A stretch of DNA of 64,000 nucleotides from Prescottella defluvii (GTDB lineage Bacteria > Actinomycetota > Actinomycetes > Mycobacteriales > Mycobacteriaceae), in the NCBI RefSeq assembly GCF_000738775.1, contig NZ_JPOC01000028.1, positions 124,001-188,000 of the forward strand. The letters are read 5' to 3'. The translations under genes and the position numbers were made by a program. Of the stretch, positions 1 through 9,758 are shown piece after piece. How positions within the stretch are numbered: the stretch's first letter is position 1; each line of letters begins with the position of its first letter. The notes beneath the pieces are model-generated. The model saw nothing but the letters and a program-made list of their open reading frames with translations. It was not told the origin of the DNA and searched no databases.

Positions 1-1643
1 AGCCGCTCGAACAGCGCCGCGAAGCCGGCCTGCGCGAACACCGCCGACAACTCCCGCAGCCGCCCGCCGATCCGCGCGACCAGTTCGTCGCCGCGGGTGT
101 CGATCTGCTCGGCGGTGCAGCCGAACAGCGGTGTCAGCGCGGCGAGCCGCACCCGATCGGGGCGGTGCGGTTGCTCGAGCGCCTGCAACACCCGCAGCCA
201 GTGCTGCGCGGCGGGCGTCTCGAACACGCTGGCGCCACCGGCGAGCACCGACGGCACGCCGGCCCGGTCGAGGGCCTCACGGACCAGCGCGATCTGCGCA
301 TTGGTTCCGGCCAGGATCGCGATGTCGCCCGGCTCGACGGGGCGCGCCGCACCGTCGAGGTCGAGCGTCGCGCCGCTGTCGAGCAGCCGCACGATGTCGG
401 CGGCCACGTCGGCGGCCACGCGCGAGCGCAGCGCCCCGACCGCCGGGTAGCCCGAGTTGTTGAGCCGTCCGGCCCCGGCCCGGCACAGGTACCGCAGCCG
501 CAGCGGCGGGGCCCCCTGCAACCGCGACGTCTGCTTGGCCGCCGACACCGGATGGACGACGATGTCGCGGTGCCCGAGCGCGGCGCCGCCGTGCAGATGC
601 CCCAGCGCCGCAACGAGATCGGCGTCGCTGCGCCAGTTGCGGGTCAGTTCCTGCCGGCTGCCGGCGACCCCGACCGCATCGAGGTAGCTGAGCACCTCGG
701 CGCCACGGAACGCGTAGATGGCCTGCTTGGGGTCGCCGACGAGGACCAGTGTCGAATGCCCGTGGAACGCGGAGTGCAGGATCCCCCACTGCTGCGGGTC
801 GGTGTCCTGGAACTCGTCGACGAGCACGACGCGGTAGCGGTCGCGGACCCGCCGGCACGCGGCCTCCCCGTGCTCGGGGTCGGTGAGCACTCCGTGCAAC
901 AGCGCGGGCAGATCGTCGAAGTCGCGGAGGCCGGCCAACCGCTTGCGCCGCTGCGCCTCCCGCCGGACCGCCGCCGCGAATGCGACGGCGTCCCCCGCGC
1001 GGCCACCGTCGACGCCCTCGGGGGCGAGTGTCGACTGCGGGTCGAAGATCGCGGCCCGGGCCGCGGCGCGGGCCTCCGACGGCCGCAGCGTCGGCGAGTC
1101 GGAGCGGGCGAAGCGGTGCAGGAACAGGTCAGCGATCACCTCGGAGACGAGGTCCTCGGCCTCCTCGACCAGCACCGCGTCAGGATCCCGCTCCCCGGCG
1201 ATGCCGAGACCGTCGAGCATCCGCTGGCAGAAACTGTGGGTGGTGACGATGGTGCCGGCGTCGAAGTCGGACAGTGCCTGCATCAGTCGTCGGCGCCGCC
1301 GGGCGATCTCGGCGTCGTCGGTGGCGGCGAGGTGCGCGACCAGCGGGTCACGGCTGTCGCGGGCCGCGACGGGGTCGGCCAATCCTGCTGCGGCCGAAGC
1401 CAACCGTTCCCGGGTCCGCTCGCGCAGTTCCTTGGTGGCCGCGCGGCTGAACGTCACGAGCAGCAGCTGTGACAGGTCGATGCCCTCCTCCGCGACGAAC
1501 CGGGCGGCGAGCCCGACGATGGCGTACGTCTTGCCGGTGCCGGCGCTGGCCTCGAGCACGGTGGTGCCCTGCGGCAGCGGCGCGAACAGGTCGAAGGCAC
1601 TGTCGGTCATGGTCACGGAGTCCAGGCTCGCGGTGTCCGTCAC
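1..1643 (-). CDS. recB: RecB, exodeoxyribonuclease V beta subunit (cut by window edge)
   Basis: This is the helicase-nuclease subunit of RecBCD, which resects double-strand breaks for recombination repair. Only the first 547 or so residues lie in the window; the frame is still open at base 1. The start is GTG at 1643, whose GTGA overlaps the recC stop by four bases, so the two are translationally coupled. Residues 31-42 read EASAGTGKTYAI, the Walker A loop of a superfamily 1 helicase, and a LLVTFSRAATKELRERT stretch follows, typical of RecB motif Ia. The last visible residues still match the RecB helicase region. The nuclease domain and any recD lie outside. Identification is strong from the motif and the recC neighbour. 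Confidence 0.95.
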   Translation of the reverse strand, partial: MTDTASLDSVTMTDSAFDLFAPLPQGTTVLEASAGTGKTYAIVGLAARFVAEEGIDLSQLLLVTFSRAATKELRERTRERLASAAAGLADPVAARDSRDPLVAHLAATDDAEIARRRRRLMQALSDFDAGTIVTTHSFCQRMLDGLGIAGERDPDAVLVEEAEDLVSEVIADLFLHRFARSDSPTLRPSEARAAARAAIFDPQSTLAPEGVDGGRAGDAVAFAAAVRREAQRRKRLAGLRDFDDLPALLHGVLTDPEHGEAACRRVRDRYRVVLVDEFQDTDPQQWGILHSAFHGHSTLVLVGDPKQAIYAFRGAEVLSYLDAVGVAGSRQELTRNWRSDADLVAALGHLHGGAALGHRDIVVHPVSAAKQTSRLQGAPPLRLRYLCRAGAGRLNNSGYPAVGALRSRVAADVAADIVRLLDSGATLDLDGAARPVEPGDIAILAGTNAQIALVREALDRAGVPSVLAGGASVFETPAAQHWLRVLQALEQPHRPDRVRLAALTPLFGCTAEQIDTRGDELVARIGGRLRELSAVFAQAGFAALFER

Positions 1644-4600
1644 GGTTCTCCCAGGGTCTCGGCCGCAAGCAGCGGGCCCCACAGCACGGCGGCCTCGGTG
1701 CCGAAGCAGGTCGGTTCGTGCGCGCCGGGCGGTGCCTGCTGTTCGGTGAGCACCGACAGGCTCGCGCCGGAACCGTGCACGAACTGGACGTGGCGGTCCT
1801 TGCCGTCGCCGAAGTCGCCGTCCCATGCGCGTTCGGCCGCACCCAGCGCCAGCTCGATCGACCGGCCCCGGAACCGCTGGTCGGCGTAGGCCGCCGACGC
1901 CCCGAGGGTCACCGGCAGCGGCGCGACCAGGCCACGGTCGCGCATCGCGACCAGCCGGGCCAGGATCTCGACCGGGTTCTCGGGCACCGCGAGCGTCGAC
2001 CGCAGGACGGGGGTGCGGCCGCTGCCACGGCCGGTGGTGACGGCCGTGAGGTCTTCGGCCCGCCCCGTCGATGCGACCGCCAGCAGCCGCACCCACGCAC
2101 CGATGCGGTGTTTGGGAGCGAGCCGGGAGAACGTGGTCCGGGCGAGCACGTCGCCGTGCAGTCCGTCGACGGTGCCGACGAGCCGACGCCCGCCGAGATC
2201 GACGTCGATGTCGACGGCCTCGGGTCGTCCGGTGTGGACCGGTGCCGCGGCCCGGGTCAGGGAGTCGACCGTCCACTCGATCTCCGACAGTGCGGTCGCG
2301 CCCAGCTGCGCGGGGGGCAGGGTGCCGCGGCGCCACTCCGCGGCCCGGAACGCTGCCGGATCGACGCCCGCCAGGCGGGCCGCGAGCATACGTTCGCCAA
2401 TCCCCCACCGCGCCAACGGATCCAGTTCGAGTTCGAGGGCGTCGACGACGTCCTCGTCGAGATCGGGCACCCGGAACTTCAGGCGCTGACGCAGGAAACC
2501 CTGGATCGGATTCTCCAGGAACGAGATCAGCTCGGCGAGGTTCACGACGCGGTCCCCGCGCGGTTCCGGCAACGGCTGCGGCAGGAACACCGGTTCCGGA
2601 ACCGGAGGTTGCTGCGCGGCCTGCGCTCCGGCGAGCGCGGCACTGTCGAAGCTGCGCGGCCCGTCCGGGTCGAAGTTGCGGGGATCGAAGGGCTGCAACG
2701 GATGCCGCTGCACCACGTCCGCACCCGTCATCGCCTCGAGCACGTCCCGCAGCTCGCTCAGAGGGACGGCCGGTGGCAGCACCTTGCCGTTGACGGGGTC
2801 GTTGCCGGTGTAGAACAGCAGCAGCCGGTCGGTCGCGGACATGATCGCGTCGAGCAGCAGCTGCCGGTCCTCGCTCCGCGGATCCCGCTCCCCGAGCAGC
2901 GGGTCGCGGGCGAGCACATCGTCGCCATCGACGCCGGTGCCGCGCGGGAACACGTCGTCGTCGAGCCCGAGCAGCACCACCACCCGGTGCGGCACCGACC
3001 GCATCGGCACCATCGTGCACACGGTGAGTTCCCCGGTCCGGAAGTTGGCGCGGGTGGGCCGGCCGGCGAGCCGGGAACGCAGCATCGCGCGGACGTCCGC
3101 GAGCCGCAACTGCGCGTCACCGCCGTGCTCGACGGCGGCGGCCAGCTCCCGCCTCGCCTGCCCGAGCTGCCAGGCGTCCGCCTCCGCCGTGTCAACCAGC
3201 AGATCCAACGCGCGGCCCAGCGCCGCGGACCACCGCTCCCCGGACTGCGGGCCGGTCAGTCCGCGCAGCGCGACGTCGAGCCGGTCGACGTACTCGGCGA
3301 GCCGCCCGGTCAGCTCGATGTCGTTGCTCTCGACGTCGTCGAGAGGCAGTGCGAGCGAGAGCCATTCGTCGTCGATGTCGTCGGCGGCTGCGCCGAGCAG
3401 GATGCGGTCGAGTGCCGCCTTGAGGGTGTTCTGCTCGAAGTCGGCCAGTCCGAACGCGCCGCGTTCGCGTCGACCGATGCCCCAGCGGGCACCGGCCTCG
3501 GTGGTCCATTCCCGCATCCGCTCGAGGTTGTCGTCGTCGAACCGGAAGCGTCGGCGCACCGGCGCGGTCGCGGCCAGGTCGAGGACCTGGCTGACGGTGA
3601 CCCGGGAGTCGGCGAGGTCGAGCAGCGTCGCGACGACACCGAGGACCGGGTTGGTCTGGTGCAGGGCCCGGTCCGCGAGCCGCACCCGCAGCCGGTGGCC
3701 GGGGTGACCGAGCGGACCGTGCAGGCCCTGCCCGAACGCGGCCCGCACCAGCGGCGCGTAGGTCTCGACGTCGGGGCACATGACGACCACATCGCGGGGC
3801 TGGAGTTCTCGATCGTTCTGGAACAGGTGCAGCAGTCGCTCCCGCAGGGCCTCGACCTGGCGGGCCGGGCCGTGGCACGCGTGGATCTCGACGGTGCCGT
3901 CGGCCGCGCACTCCGCCGGCGTCCGGTCGGCGGCGATGTCCGACTGCAGCCGACCGAGCAGCGTCGGGGGCCGCTCGACCGCGGGGTGGTGCACGTCGAC
4001 CATGTCGGCCGCGGCGAGACGCGACTGCAGCTCGCGCACGTCCCGAGCGAGGCTCGCGAGCAGCGGATGGTCCACCTCGAGGGCGCGTTGATCATCCACG
4101 CGTCGCCGCGGCGGATCGGTGTCGGCCAGCGCGCCCCACATCTCGATGCTCGGATGCGGAATCCACAGGTGCACATCTCGATTGGCACCGATCGCGGACA
4201 GTACCGCGATCTGGTCCGTGCCGAGCCTGGTGGGACCGAACAGCGACAGGCGCTCCGGCAGATCCAGCAGACCGGGCTCGGCGCGCATCCGCGCGCACGC
4301 GTCGTCGAGTCGCTCGGCCGGGCTGGGGCTGCCGATGCGCTCGCGCAGTCGACGCCACAACTGCGGCTGCCACAGCAGGTCGTCGTCCAAGGGGGCGGTG
4401 CCGTCGGTGTCGCGACCCGCGGCCCAGTCGACGAGCATCGCGGGACGCTGCGCCCCGTAGGCGCGGAACAACTCCGCCAGGTGCGCGGCGGTGCCGTAGC
4501 GGCGGCCGGCGCGATGATCGTCCACACCGTGACCGAGATGTCGCGCCAGTACCGCGCACCAGGGTTCGTCCACACAGTCGTCGATGACGGCCAGCAGCGT

Positions 4601-4894
4601 CCACAGCACGCGTGAGGGATGCCAGGGGTCGCTGTCGATGTCGTGGCCGGTGGACGCCGCGAGTGCGCCGTCCACCAGTCGGGCCGGGGACGGGAAGTCG
4701 ATGTTGGCGGCGATCCCGTCACCGTCCACCGCGCCGAGAACGCGCGAGAGCCGCTGTGTGAGCCACCGCTCCACGCCCTTCGCGGGCACCGCGATCACCT
4801 CACGCTGGAACGGATCCGCGAGCGGTGTGACCAGCACCTCGGCAAGTGCAGACGCGAGGGTGCCGGCGCTCTCGGCGCGGTGCAGTGTCAGCAA
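1640..4894 (-). CDS. recC: RecC, exodeoxyribonuclease V gamma subunit
   Basis: RecC holds the RecBCD complex together and recognises Chi-like sites; it is a helicase-like protein without its own ATPase activity. The N-terminus LTLHRAESAGTLASALAEVL and the later segment VIAVPAKGVERWLTQRL match the conserved beginning of RecC. The length of about 1,084 residues fits the family. I place the start at TTG 4894 because GAGGGGG lies nine bases upstream and homologues begin at LHLHRA. The frame extends 15 codons further to an ATG at 4939, which has no convincing ribosome site. The stop overlaps recB by four bases, giving the usual recC-recB order. No Walker A motif is visible, as expected. Confidence 0.93.
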   Translation of the reverse strand: MLTLHRAESAGTLASALAEVLVTPLADPFQREVIAVPAKGVERWLTQRLSRVLGAVDGDGIAANIDFPSPARLVDGALAASTGHDIDSDPWHPSRVLWTLLAVIDDCVDEPWCAVLARHLGHGVDDHRAGRRYGTAAHLAELFRAYGAQRPAMLVDWAAGRDTDGTAPLDDDLLWQPQLWRRLRERIGSPSPAERLDDACARMRAEPGLLDLPERLSLFGPTRLGTDQIAVLSAIGANRDVHLWIPHPSIEMWGALADTDPPRRRVDDQRALEVDHPLLASLARDVRELQSRLAAADMVDVHHPAVERPPTLLGRLQSDIAADRTPAECAADGTVEIHACHGPARQVEALRERLLHLFQNDRELQPRDVVVMCPDVETYAPLVRAAFGQGLHGPLGHPGHRLRVRLADRALHQTNPVLGVVATLLDLADSRVTVSQVLDLAATAPVRRRFRFDDDNLERMREWTTEAGARWGIGRRERGAFGLADFEQNTLKAALDRILLGAAADDIDDEWLSLALPLDDVESNDIELTGRLAEYVDRLDVALRGLTGPQSGERWSAALGRALDLLVDTAEADAWQLGQARRELAAAVEHGGDAQLRLADVRAMLRSRLAGRPTRANFRTGELTVCTMVPMRSVPHRVVVLLGLDDDVFPRGTGVDGDDVLARDPLLGERDPRSEDRQLLLDAIMSATDRLLLFYTGNDPVNGKVLPPAVPLSELRDVLEAMTGADVVQRHPLQPFDPRNFDPDGPRSFDSAALAGAQAAQQPPVPEPVFLPQPLPEPRGDRVVNLAELISFLENPIQGFLRQRLKFRVPDLDEDVVDALELELDPLARWGIGERMLAARLAGVDPAAFRAAEWRRGTLPPAQLGATALSEIEWTVDSLTRAAAPVHTGRPEAVDIDVDLGGRRLVGTVDGLHGDVLARTTFSRLAPKHRIGAWVRLLAVASTGRAEDLTAVTTGRGSGRTPVLRSTLAVPENPVEILARLVAMRDRGLVAPLPVTLGASAAYADQRFRGRSIELALGAAERAWDGDFGDGKDRHVQFVHGSGASLSVLTEQQAPPGAHEPTCFGTEAAVLWGPLLAAETLGEP

Positions 4895-5423
4895 AATTCG
4901 GTACCCCCTCGGCGTCCCCACACCGTGTCGTCGGGTCAATTCCAGGGCCTAGGAGTATCACACGCTCCCGACAAACAGCGCCATCCGCCGGAGACCGCCG
5001 ATCGCACGGATCACATCCGAACGTCGAGTCCGAGATTGATCACGATCGGAACCCCAAGATCGGCCGCACTGCACGGGGCGCATTCGAGACCGCTCTCCTC
5101 CTGGCAGTCGAGCAGTGTTCCGCGCTTCCGTGAGCTCCCCCGCCGTCGCCGGGAATCATGACGCCTCGGGCCCACCGGCGGACACCGGAGCAGATGACGC
5201 GGGCCACAACCGCGTGCGCAATGGTGGTGGTGCCAGGAGTTCCCGAGCCGCTGCGTCCGCGAGCACCACGGAGCGAACATCCCTGTTGACGCTCAATTGA
5301 CCGCTAGTTATGTTCACTCGAAATCTCACATACCGAACGGACATTTCCAATGGGCGCCTTGCTTCTTTCTGCTCCAATCGGATTCGCCGGAATGCTGCCG
5401 GAGTCAGTGTCGGAGGCCGGCCG
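4895..5423. other. Intergenic region between recC and the nitronate monooxygenase gene
   Basis: About 530 bases separate the divergent recC and nitronate monooxygenase genes. Open frames exist on both strands (for example minus 5011-5280), but none has a ribosome site, a recognisable family or good codon bias, so I call none. The only signal I can support is the promoter-like sequence at 5286-5314. The space would suit a small regulator gene such as a TetR member, but I see no trace of one. Confidence 0.5.
5286..5314 (+). promoter_or_regulatory. Probable promoter of the nitronate monooxygenase/acyl-CoA ligase operon
   Basis: TTGACG at 5286-5291 and TATGTT at 5309-5314 are separated by 17 bases, a good sigma70-type arrangement. 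The spacer contains the perfect palindrome TCAATTGA (5293-5300), which could be an operator. The resulting leader would be roughly 100 bases. This is sequence inspection only. Confidence 0.5.
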
Positions 5424-6407
5424 ATGAGCGCCCTGCCCGAACACATAGCCCGCCGCCTGACCGTCCCGGTGATCGCCGCCCCGATGCTGCGGGTCTCGGG
5501 TTTCGACCTGACGCTCGCGGCCTGTCGGGCGGGGGTGATCGGGTCCTTCCCCACGGCGAACGCGCGGACCGTCGAGCGCCTGGACGAGTGGCTCACCCGC
5601 CTCGACGCTGCGGTCGCGGACAGCGGTGGGACCCTCGCGCCGTACTGCCCGAACCTGATCATCCGGCAACCCCGCCTCGACGAGCACCTGGCATGCCTGC
5701 TCCGGCACCGGGTGGAGATGGTGATCACCAGTGTCGGCTCCCCCGCCGCCGTCGTCGGCCCGCTGCACGACAACGGCACGCTGGTCTTCGCGGACGTCGG
5801 CACTCTCGCGCACGCCGAACGCGCGGCCGCGGTCGGTGCGGACGGGCTGATCCTGCTCACTGCCGGCGCCGGAGGGCAGACGGGGTGGCAGAACCCCTTC
5901 GCCTTCGTCCGGGCGGTGCGTGAGTTCTTCGACGGCCCGCTCGTCGTGGCCGGCGGCATGTCGGACGGGCACGCGCTGTGGGCGGCGCGGGTCGCCGGTT
6001 TCGACCTCGGATACATGGGCACCCGCTTCATCGCCGCGGAGGAGAGCCTGGCCGGCGACGACTACCGAAACACGCTGTGCACCAGCACCCTCGACGATGT
6101 CGTGTTGACCCGGGCGTTCACCGGGCTGCGGTCGAGCATCCTGGCGCCGTCGATCCGCGCGAACGGCCTCGACCCGGAACGACTCGACGAGACGGTCACG
6201 CCCGCGGACTCCGCGCAACTCTTCGGAGACAAGGCCCCGGGCCCGCGACGGTGGCGCGACATCTGGAGTGCCGGGCACTCGGTGTCCGGCGTCGAACGCG
6301 TGGAACCGGCCGCCTCGATCGTCGCGCAGACGGCGGCCGAGTATCAGCAGGCACGAGAGGTGACTCGCGCGCTTCTCACGGACACGTCCGCGGAGGCGAT
6401 CCGATGA
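5424..6407 (+). CDS. Nitronate monooxygenase-family FMN protein
   Basis: This is a TIM-barrel FMN enzyme of the 2-nitropropane dioxygenase/nitronate monooxygenase family, 327 residues. ATG 5424 is chosen because GGAGG lies eight bases upstream and the family fold starts just after it; an in-frame ATG at 5310 would add 38 atypical residues. The N-terminal PVIAAPML and the later AVGADGLILLTAGAGGQTG and VVAGGMSDG segments are the FMN phosphate-binding regions. At about residue 152 the usual GGHxG loop reads GGQTG, so the His associated with nitronate oxidation is Gln here. The gene overlaps the downstream acyl-CoA ligase by four bases (ATGA), so both probably act in one catabolic route. The true substrate may not be a nitronate. 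Confidence 0.8.
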   Translation: MSALPEHIARRLTVPVIAAPMLRVSGFDLTLAACRAGVIGSFPTANARTVERLDEWLTRLDAAVADSGGTLAPYCPNLIIRQPRLDEHLACLLRHRVEMVITSVGSPAAVVGPLHDNGTLVFADVGTLAHAERAAAVGADGLILLTAGAGGQTGWQNPFAFVRAVREFFDGPLVVAGGMSDGHALWAARVAGFDLGYMGTRFIAAEESLAGDDYRNTLCTSTLDDVVLTRAFTGLRSSILAPSIRANGLDPERLDETVTPADSAQLFGDKAPGPRRWRDIWSAGHSVSGVERVEPAASIVAQTAAEYQQAREVTRALLTDTSAEAIR

Positions 6408-7978
6408 CGACTGCGACACCCCACCCTCAGGTCGGACCGACGATCGGCACGATCACCGAGCGGGCCCTGCGCCGGCATCCCGACCGGGTCGCGTTCTCCT
6501 GGGACGGCGGCGAATTGACGTATCGTGGCGCCCTCGTACTGATCGGCGAACTGCAGGCCGCGCTCCATGCGTCCGGCCTGCACCGCGGCCGCACGCTCGC
6601 CCTGCTCGGCGGGAACCGGGCCGAGATGTGGTGCACGGGAGCGGCGGCCACCGCATCGGGAATGGCGGTGACGTGGCTTCATCCGCTCGCATCGATCGAC
6701 GATCAGTTCTTCCAACTGACCGACGCCGATGCCGCGGCGCTGGTGGTCGACGAACGCACCTTCGCGGCCCGCGGCGAGGAACTGGCGCATCGGTGCGCGG
6801 ACGCGGGCATCCCGGTGTTCTCGATCGAAGCATCATCCTTCGCACCGGATCTGCGGGCGATCGCCCGGTCCTGCGGGGGTGGCCTGTTCGCCGATGTCGC
6901 CGAGCCCGGCGACGTGGTCAACATCGGCTACACCGGCGGCACCACCGGACGGCCGAAGGGGGCGGTGCGCCGGCACGCCGCGAACATCGCTCTGCAGCAG
7001 ACCATCCTCGCCGAGTTCCAGTTGCCCTCGGTCCCGAGGCTGCTCGCGGTCGCACCGATCAGTCATGTGGCCGGCAGCAAGGTCCTGCCGACCCTCATCC
7101 GGGGTGGCACCGTCCATCTGGTGACCGGTTTCGATCCCGATCGGGTGGTGTCGACAATCGCCCGGGAACGGCTCAACTGCACGCTGCTGGTGCCGTCGAT
7201 GATCTACGCACTGCTCGATCATGCGCCGAGCGAGCGCGCCGACCTGTCGTCGCTGGAGTTGATCCTGTACGGCGCCTCCCCGATGTCACCGACGCGACTG
7301 GCCGAGGGTCTCGATCGTTTCGGTCCGGTGTTCGCGCAGATGTTCGGGCAGACCGAGTGCTACCCGATCTCGTTCCTGCGCACCGGAGACCATCGGGTCG
7401 AGCATCCGGAGTTGCTCGGCTCGTGCGGCGTCCCGCTGTCGGGGGTGAGCGTGTCCATCCGCGGCGAGGACGGCAGCCCAGTACCGGCGGGCGAACCCGG
7501 CGAACTGTGCGTCCGGGCGGCCACCACGATGGAGGGGTACCGGAACCAGCCCGATCTGACCCGGAAGACCCTGGCCGACGGATGGCTGCACACCGGCGAC
7601 ATCGCCCGCGCCGACGAGCGCGGCTACCTTTACATCGTCGACCGCAAGAAGGACATGATCATCAGCGGCGGATTCAACGTGTTCTCGCGTGGCGTCGAAG
7701 ACGCCCTCACCACGCACCCTGCCGTCGCCGGCGCCGCCGTGTACGGAACCCCGGACCCCAGGTGGGGTGAATCCGTCACCGCCACCGTCGTTCTCAAGCC
7801 CGATGCCGCCGTCGCCGAGGACGAACTGGTCGCCCACGTGCGATCCGTCAAGGGCAGCCTGCAGGCGCCCAAGCGAATCCTGTTCACGGACAGACTGCCG
7901 CTGACCGCCCTGGGCAAGGTCGACAAACGTCGACTGCGCGAGGAATGGGATCAGGGGAACGGCCCGAGATTCGTATGA
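6404..7978 (+). CDS. Acyl-CoA ligase, AMP-binding (ANL superfamily)
   Basis: The predicted activity is ATP-dependent activation of a carboxylic acid through an acyl-adenylate to an acyl-CoA. The protein has 524 residues, a normal family length. It shows the P-loop-like YTGGTTGRPKGA near residue 176, GASPMSP and QMFGQTECYP in the middle, the GWLHTGDIA core motif, the hinge region DRKKDMIISGGFNV and the catalytic lysine region ALGKVDKRRL near the C-terminus. ATG 6404 overlaps the stop of the upstream gene. Fatty acid, aromatic acid and terpenoid substrates cannot be told apart from sequence alone. A strong hairpin follows the stop. Confidence 0.9.
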   Translation: MTTATPHPQVGPTIGTITERALRRHPDRVAFSWDGGELTYRGALVLIGELQAALHASGLHRGRTLALLGGNRAEMWCTGAAATASGMAVTWLHPLASIDDQFFQLTDADAAALVVDERTFAARGEELAHRCADAGIPVFSIEASSFAPDLRAIARSCGGGLFADVAEPGDVVNIGYTGGTTGRPKGAVRRHAANIALQQTILAEFQLPSVPRLLAVAPISHVAGSKVLPTLIRGGTVHLVTGFDPDRVVSTIARERLNCTLLVPSMIYALLDHAPSERADLSSLELILYGASPMSPTRLAEGLDRFGPVFAQMFGQTECYPISFLRTGDHRVEHPELLGSCGVPLSGVSVSIRGEDGSPVPAGEPGELCVRAATTMEGYRNQPDLTRKTLADGWLHTGDIARADERGYLYIVDRKKDMIISGGFNVFSRGVEDALTTHPAVAGAAVYGTPDPRWGESVTATVVLKPDAAVAEDELVAHVRSVKGSLQAPKRILFTDRLPLTALGKVDKRRLREEWDQGNGPRFV

Positions 7979-7985
7979 CGACGAT

Positions 7986-8026
7986 GGGGTCTGCTCCCAG
8001 GCCGTTGTCGGCCGGGAACAGACCCC
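7986..8026. terminator. Bidirectional terminator hairpin between convergent genes
   Basis: The arms GGGGTCTGCTCCC (7986-7998) and GGGAACAGACCCC (8014-8026) pair with one G-T wobble, and an inner GGCC/GGCC pair extends the stem. The element begins eight bases after the ligase stop and lies 28 bases from the stop of the converging gene. There is no long T run. Confidence 0.7.
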
Positions 8027-8054
8027 GTTGTCGTCGGTGGCTGGGCGCTACCGG

Positions 8055-9536
8055 CTAGTTGGCGGATCCGAAGCCGGCGAGGGAGCCGAGGCTACTGTTT
8101 CCGCCGGGCTCGCCGGGCTCGCCGGGTCCGGGGTCTCCACCGGCCGCGACGATCACCGACACCTGATCCGAGGAGGCATTGACGGTGCCCTGACCCGAGT
8201 ACTCGGCGGTGATGGTCCGTTGGCCTTGAGCGGTCGGCGTCCACGCGGTCGTGGCGGTCCCGTCCGATCCGACCTGGCCGGTGCCGATGACGGTGCCGCC
8301 GTCCTTGAACGTCACGGTGCCACCGGCGTTCGCGGGGTTGACCTTCGCCTTCAGCGTGGTGGCCTGGCCGACGGTAGCGCCGACAACCGCGTCGAGGGTA
8401 GTGGTCGATTCGGTGTTGGAGGCAGGCGCTTCGGCGACGTTGACCTGTGCGGTGGTGGTCGACGCCGTGACGCCGTCACGGCCGGAGAAGGCTGCGGTGA
8501 GGGTGTAGCTGCCGGCAACCGCAGGCACCCACTGGTACGTGACCTTTCCGTCGCTGCCGACCGGCAGCGACGCCAGTTCCGTAGCACCGTCGTCGAGTTT
8601 GATGGTGCCGCCTGCCGCGGTCGGGCTGACCGTGGCGGTGACGGTGGAAGCAAGGCCGACCTGGGCGCCGGTGATCGGGGCGAGCGTGATCGTGGAGATC
8701 ACGTTCTGCTCCGCGACGTCGACGGTGATCGACGGCGACTGGGATTCGGTGGCGAACGCATTCTCGGCGAAGTACGCCGTGAGACCGTGGCTACCCCGCA
8801 CTGTGGGGGTCCATTCGAGGGTCGCGGTCCCGGCAGCGTCGAGGGTGCCGTGGCCGATCGTGGTTGCGCCGTCGCGGAACTCGACGCTGTCTCCCTGCGC
8901 ACCGCCGGTTACGGTGGCGGTCAGGATGGTCGGCACGCCGACCCGGGCGCCGGCGACGGGGCCGAGAGCGGTCGTGGTGCCGGTCTTGGCCATCGTGATC
9001 GACGGTCCCTTGGTGCCGTAGTTGCCGCTGCCGAGCGATCCGCCGTAGTCCATACCGGTGGACAACGCGGTGTTGCGGGCGCAGTTCTGGCCGACCTTGT
9101 AGCTGACACTGAACTCCGGTGACGCGTGGAAGCCCGGGCGATTCTGGACCACCCACGAGGTGACACCCCAGGAGGCGCGGACGTAGCCGGTCCCGTTGCC
9201 CTCGTCGGCCACGACCCCGTCGGTGTTCGTCGGGGATCCGCCCATCTTCGCCGAGCCCGGGACGTAGGTCAGGCAGGACGGGTGCCGGTCCTTGACGTTG
9301 TAGATGAACTCGTCGACCCAGCTGGTCCGGTCGAACTTCGTCGTCACGGTGATCGTGTCGCCGACCGCGGGAGCGGTGTTGCTGACGGTGCGGGTGAATC
9401 GAGAGCTTCCGTCGTCCCAGGTGATCGAGCCGGGGGCGGCGCCGGCGACGCCCGCGCCGAGGAGGGTGAACGCACCTAGCGCCAGTGACGTTGCCGCGCC
9501 GACGGCGACGCCACGCTTCATCGCTCGTGATGTCAT
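8055..9536 (-). CDS. Secreted protein with Ig-like (bacterial Ig domain 3 type) repeats
   Basis: A 493-residue exported protein. ATG 9536 has AAAGGAAG just upstream and begins a classic signal peptide, MKRGVAVGAATSLALGAFTLLGAGVAGAA, cleaved near residue 34. Residues about 35-185 form a beta-rich domain with two Cys pairs. Three tandem Ig-like repeats of about 90 residues follow, each with the pattern TTL..V.GATVG..T.L.A.V, then VxFxDGxTxIGTG, then W.P...G.xTxTAxYSG. The tail is rich in Gly, Pro and Glu and ends SSLGSLAGFGSAN, resembling the C-terminus of the other secreted protein in this window. No LPXTG motif is present. It is probably a cell-envelope or surface protein; the ligand is unknown. 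Confidence 0.8.
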   Translation of the reverse strand: MTSRAMKRGVAVGAATSLALGAFTLLGAGVAGAAPGSITWDDGSSRFTRTVSNTAPAVGDTITVTTKFDRTSWVDEFIYNVKDRHPSCLTYVPGSAKMGGSPTNTDGVVADEGNGTGYVRASWGVTSWVVQNRPGFHASPEFSVSYKVGQNCARNTALSTGMDYGGSLGSGNYGTKGPSITMAKTGTTTALGPVAGARVGVPTILTATVTGGAQGDSVEFRDGATTIGHGTLDAAGTATLEWTPTVRGSHGLTAYFAENAFATESQSPSITVDVAEQNVISTITLAPITGAQVGLASTVTATVSPTAAGGTIKLDDGATELASLPVGSDGKVTYQWVPAVAGSYTLTAAFSGRDGVTASTTTAQVNVAEAPASNTESTTTLDAVVGATVGQATTLKAKVNPANAGGTVTFKDGGTVIGTGQVGSDGTATTAWTPTAQGQRTITAEYSGQGTVNASSDQVSVIVAAGGDPGPGEPGEPGGNSSLGSLAGFGSAN

Positions 9537-9720
9537 GTGCTTCCTTTGCTCGCTGGTGTTGCGGCCGTCGCCATCGCGGTCGCAGCGTTGGTTGAGTGGC
9601 CCTGTGCTGGGTGTTGGAGCGGTCGGGGCGGCGATGTGACGGACTGCGGATCGGGTCACACAGATCTCCGTTCGATCAAGCACATTCCCACAGCATGTGA
9701 CTGCAGGACCCCAGCGAAAG

Positions 9721-9758
9721 AGGTGCCCGTGCGCGAAACGAATCACGCACGGGCACCT
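9721..9758. terminator. Terminator downstream of lutABC
   Basis: Perfect 13-base arms AGGTGCCCGTGCG (9721-9733) and CGCACGGGCACCT (9746-9758) flank a 12-base loop. Read on the minus strand it lies 135 bases after lutC and is followed by TCTTT. It also isolates the upstream region of the Ig-repeat gene. Confidence 0.75.

Noticed and set aside
1469-4615. A 1,048-codon open frame on the plus strand opposite recC
   Set aside because: Antisense frame created by high GC; composition is Arg/Gly/Gln-rich with no family resemblance, while the minus strand encodes clear RecC.
5011-5280. An 89-codon minus-strand frame upstream of the nitronate monooxygenase gene
   Set aside because: His/Arg/Cys-rich sequence without a ribosome site or recognisable domain.
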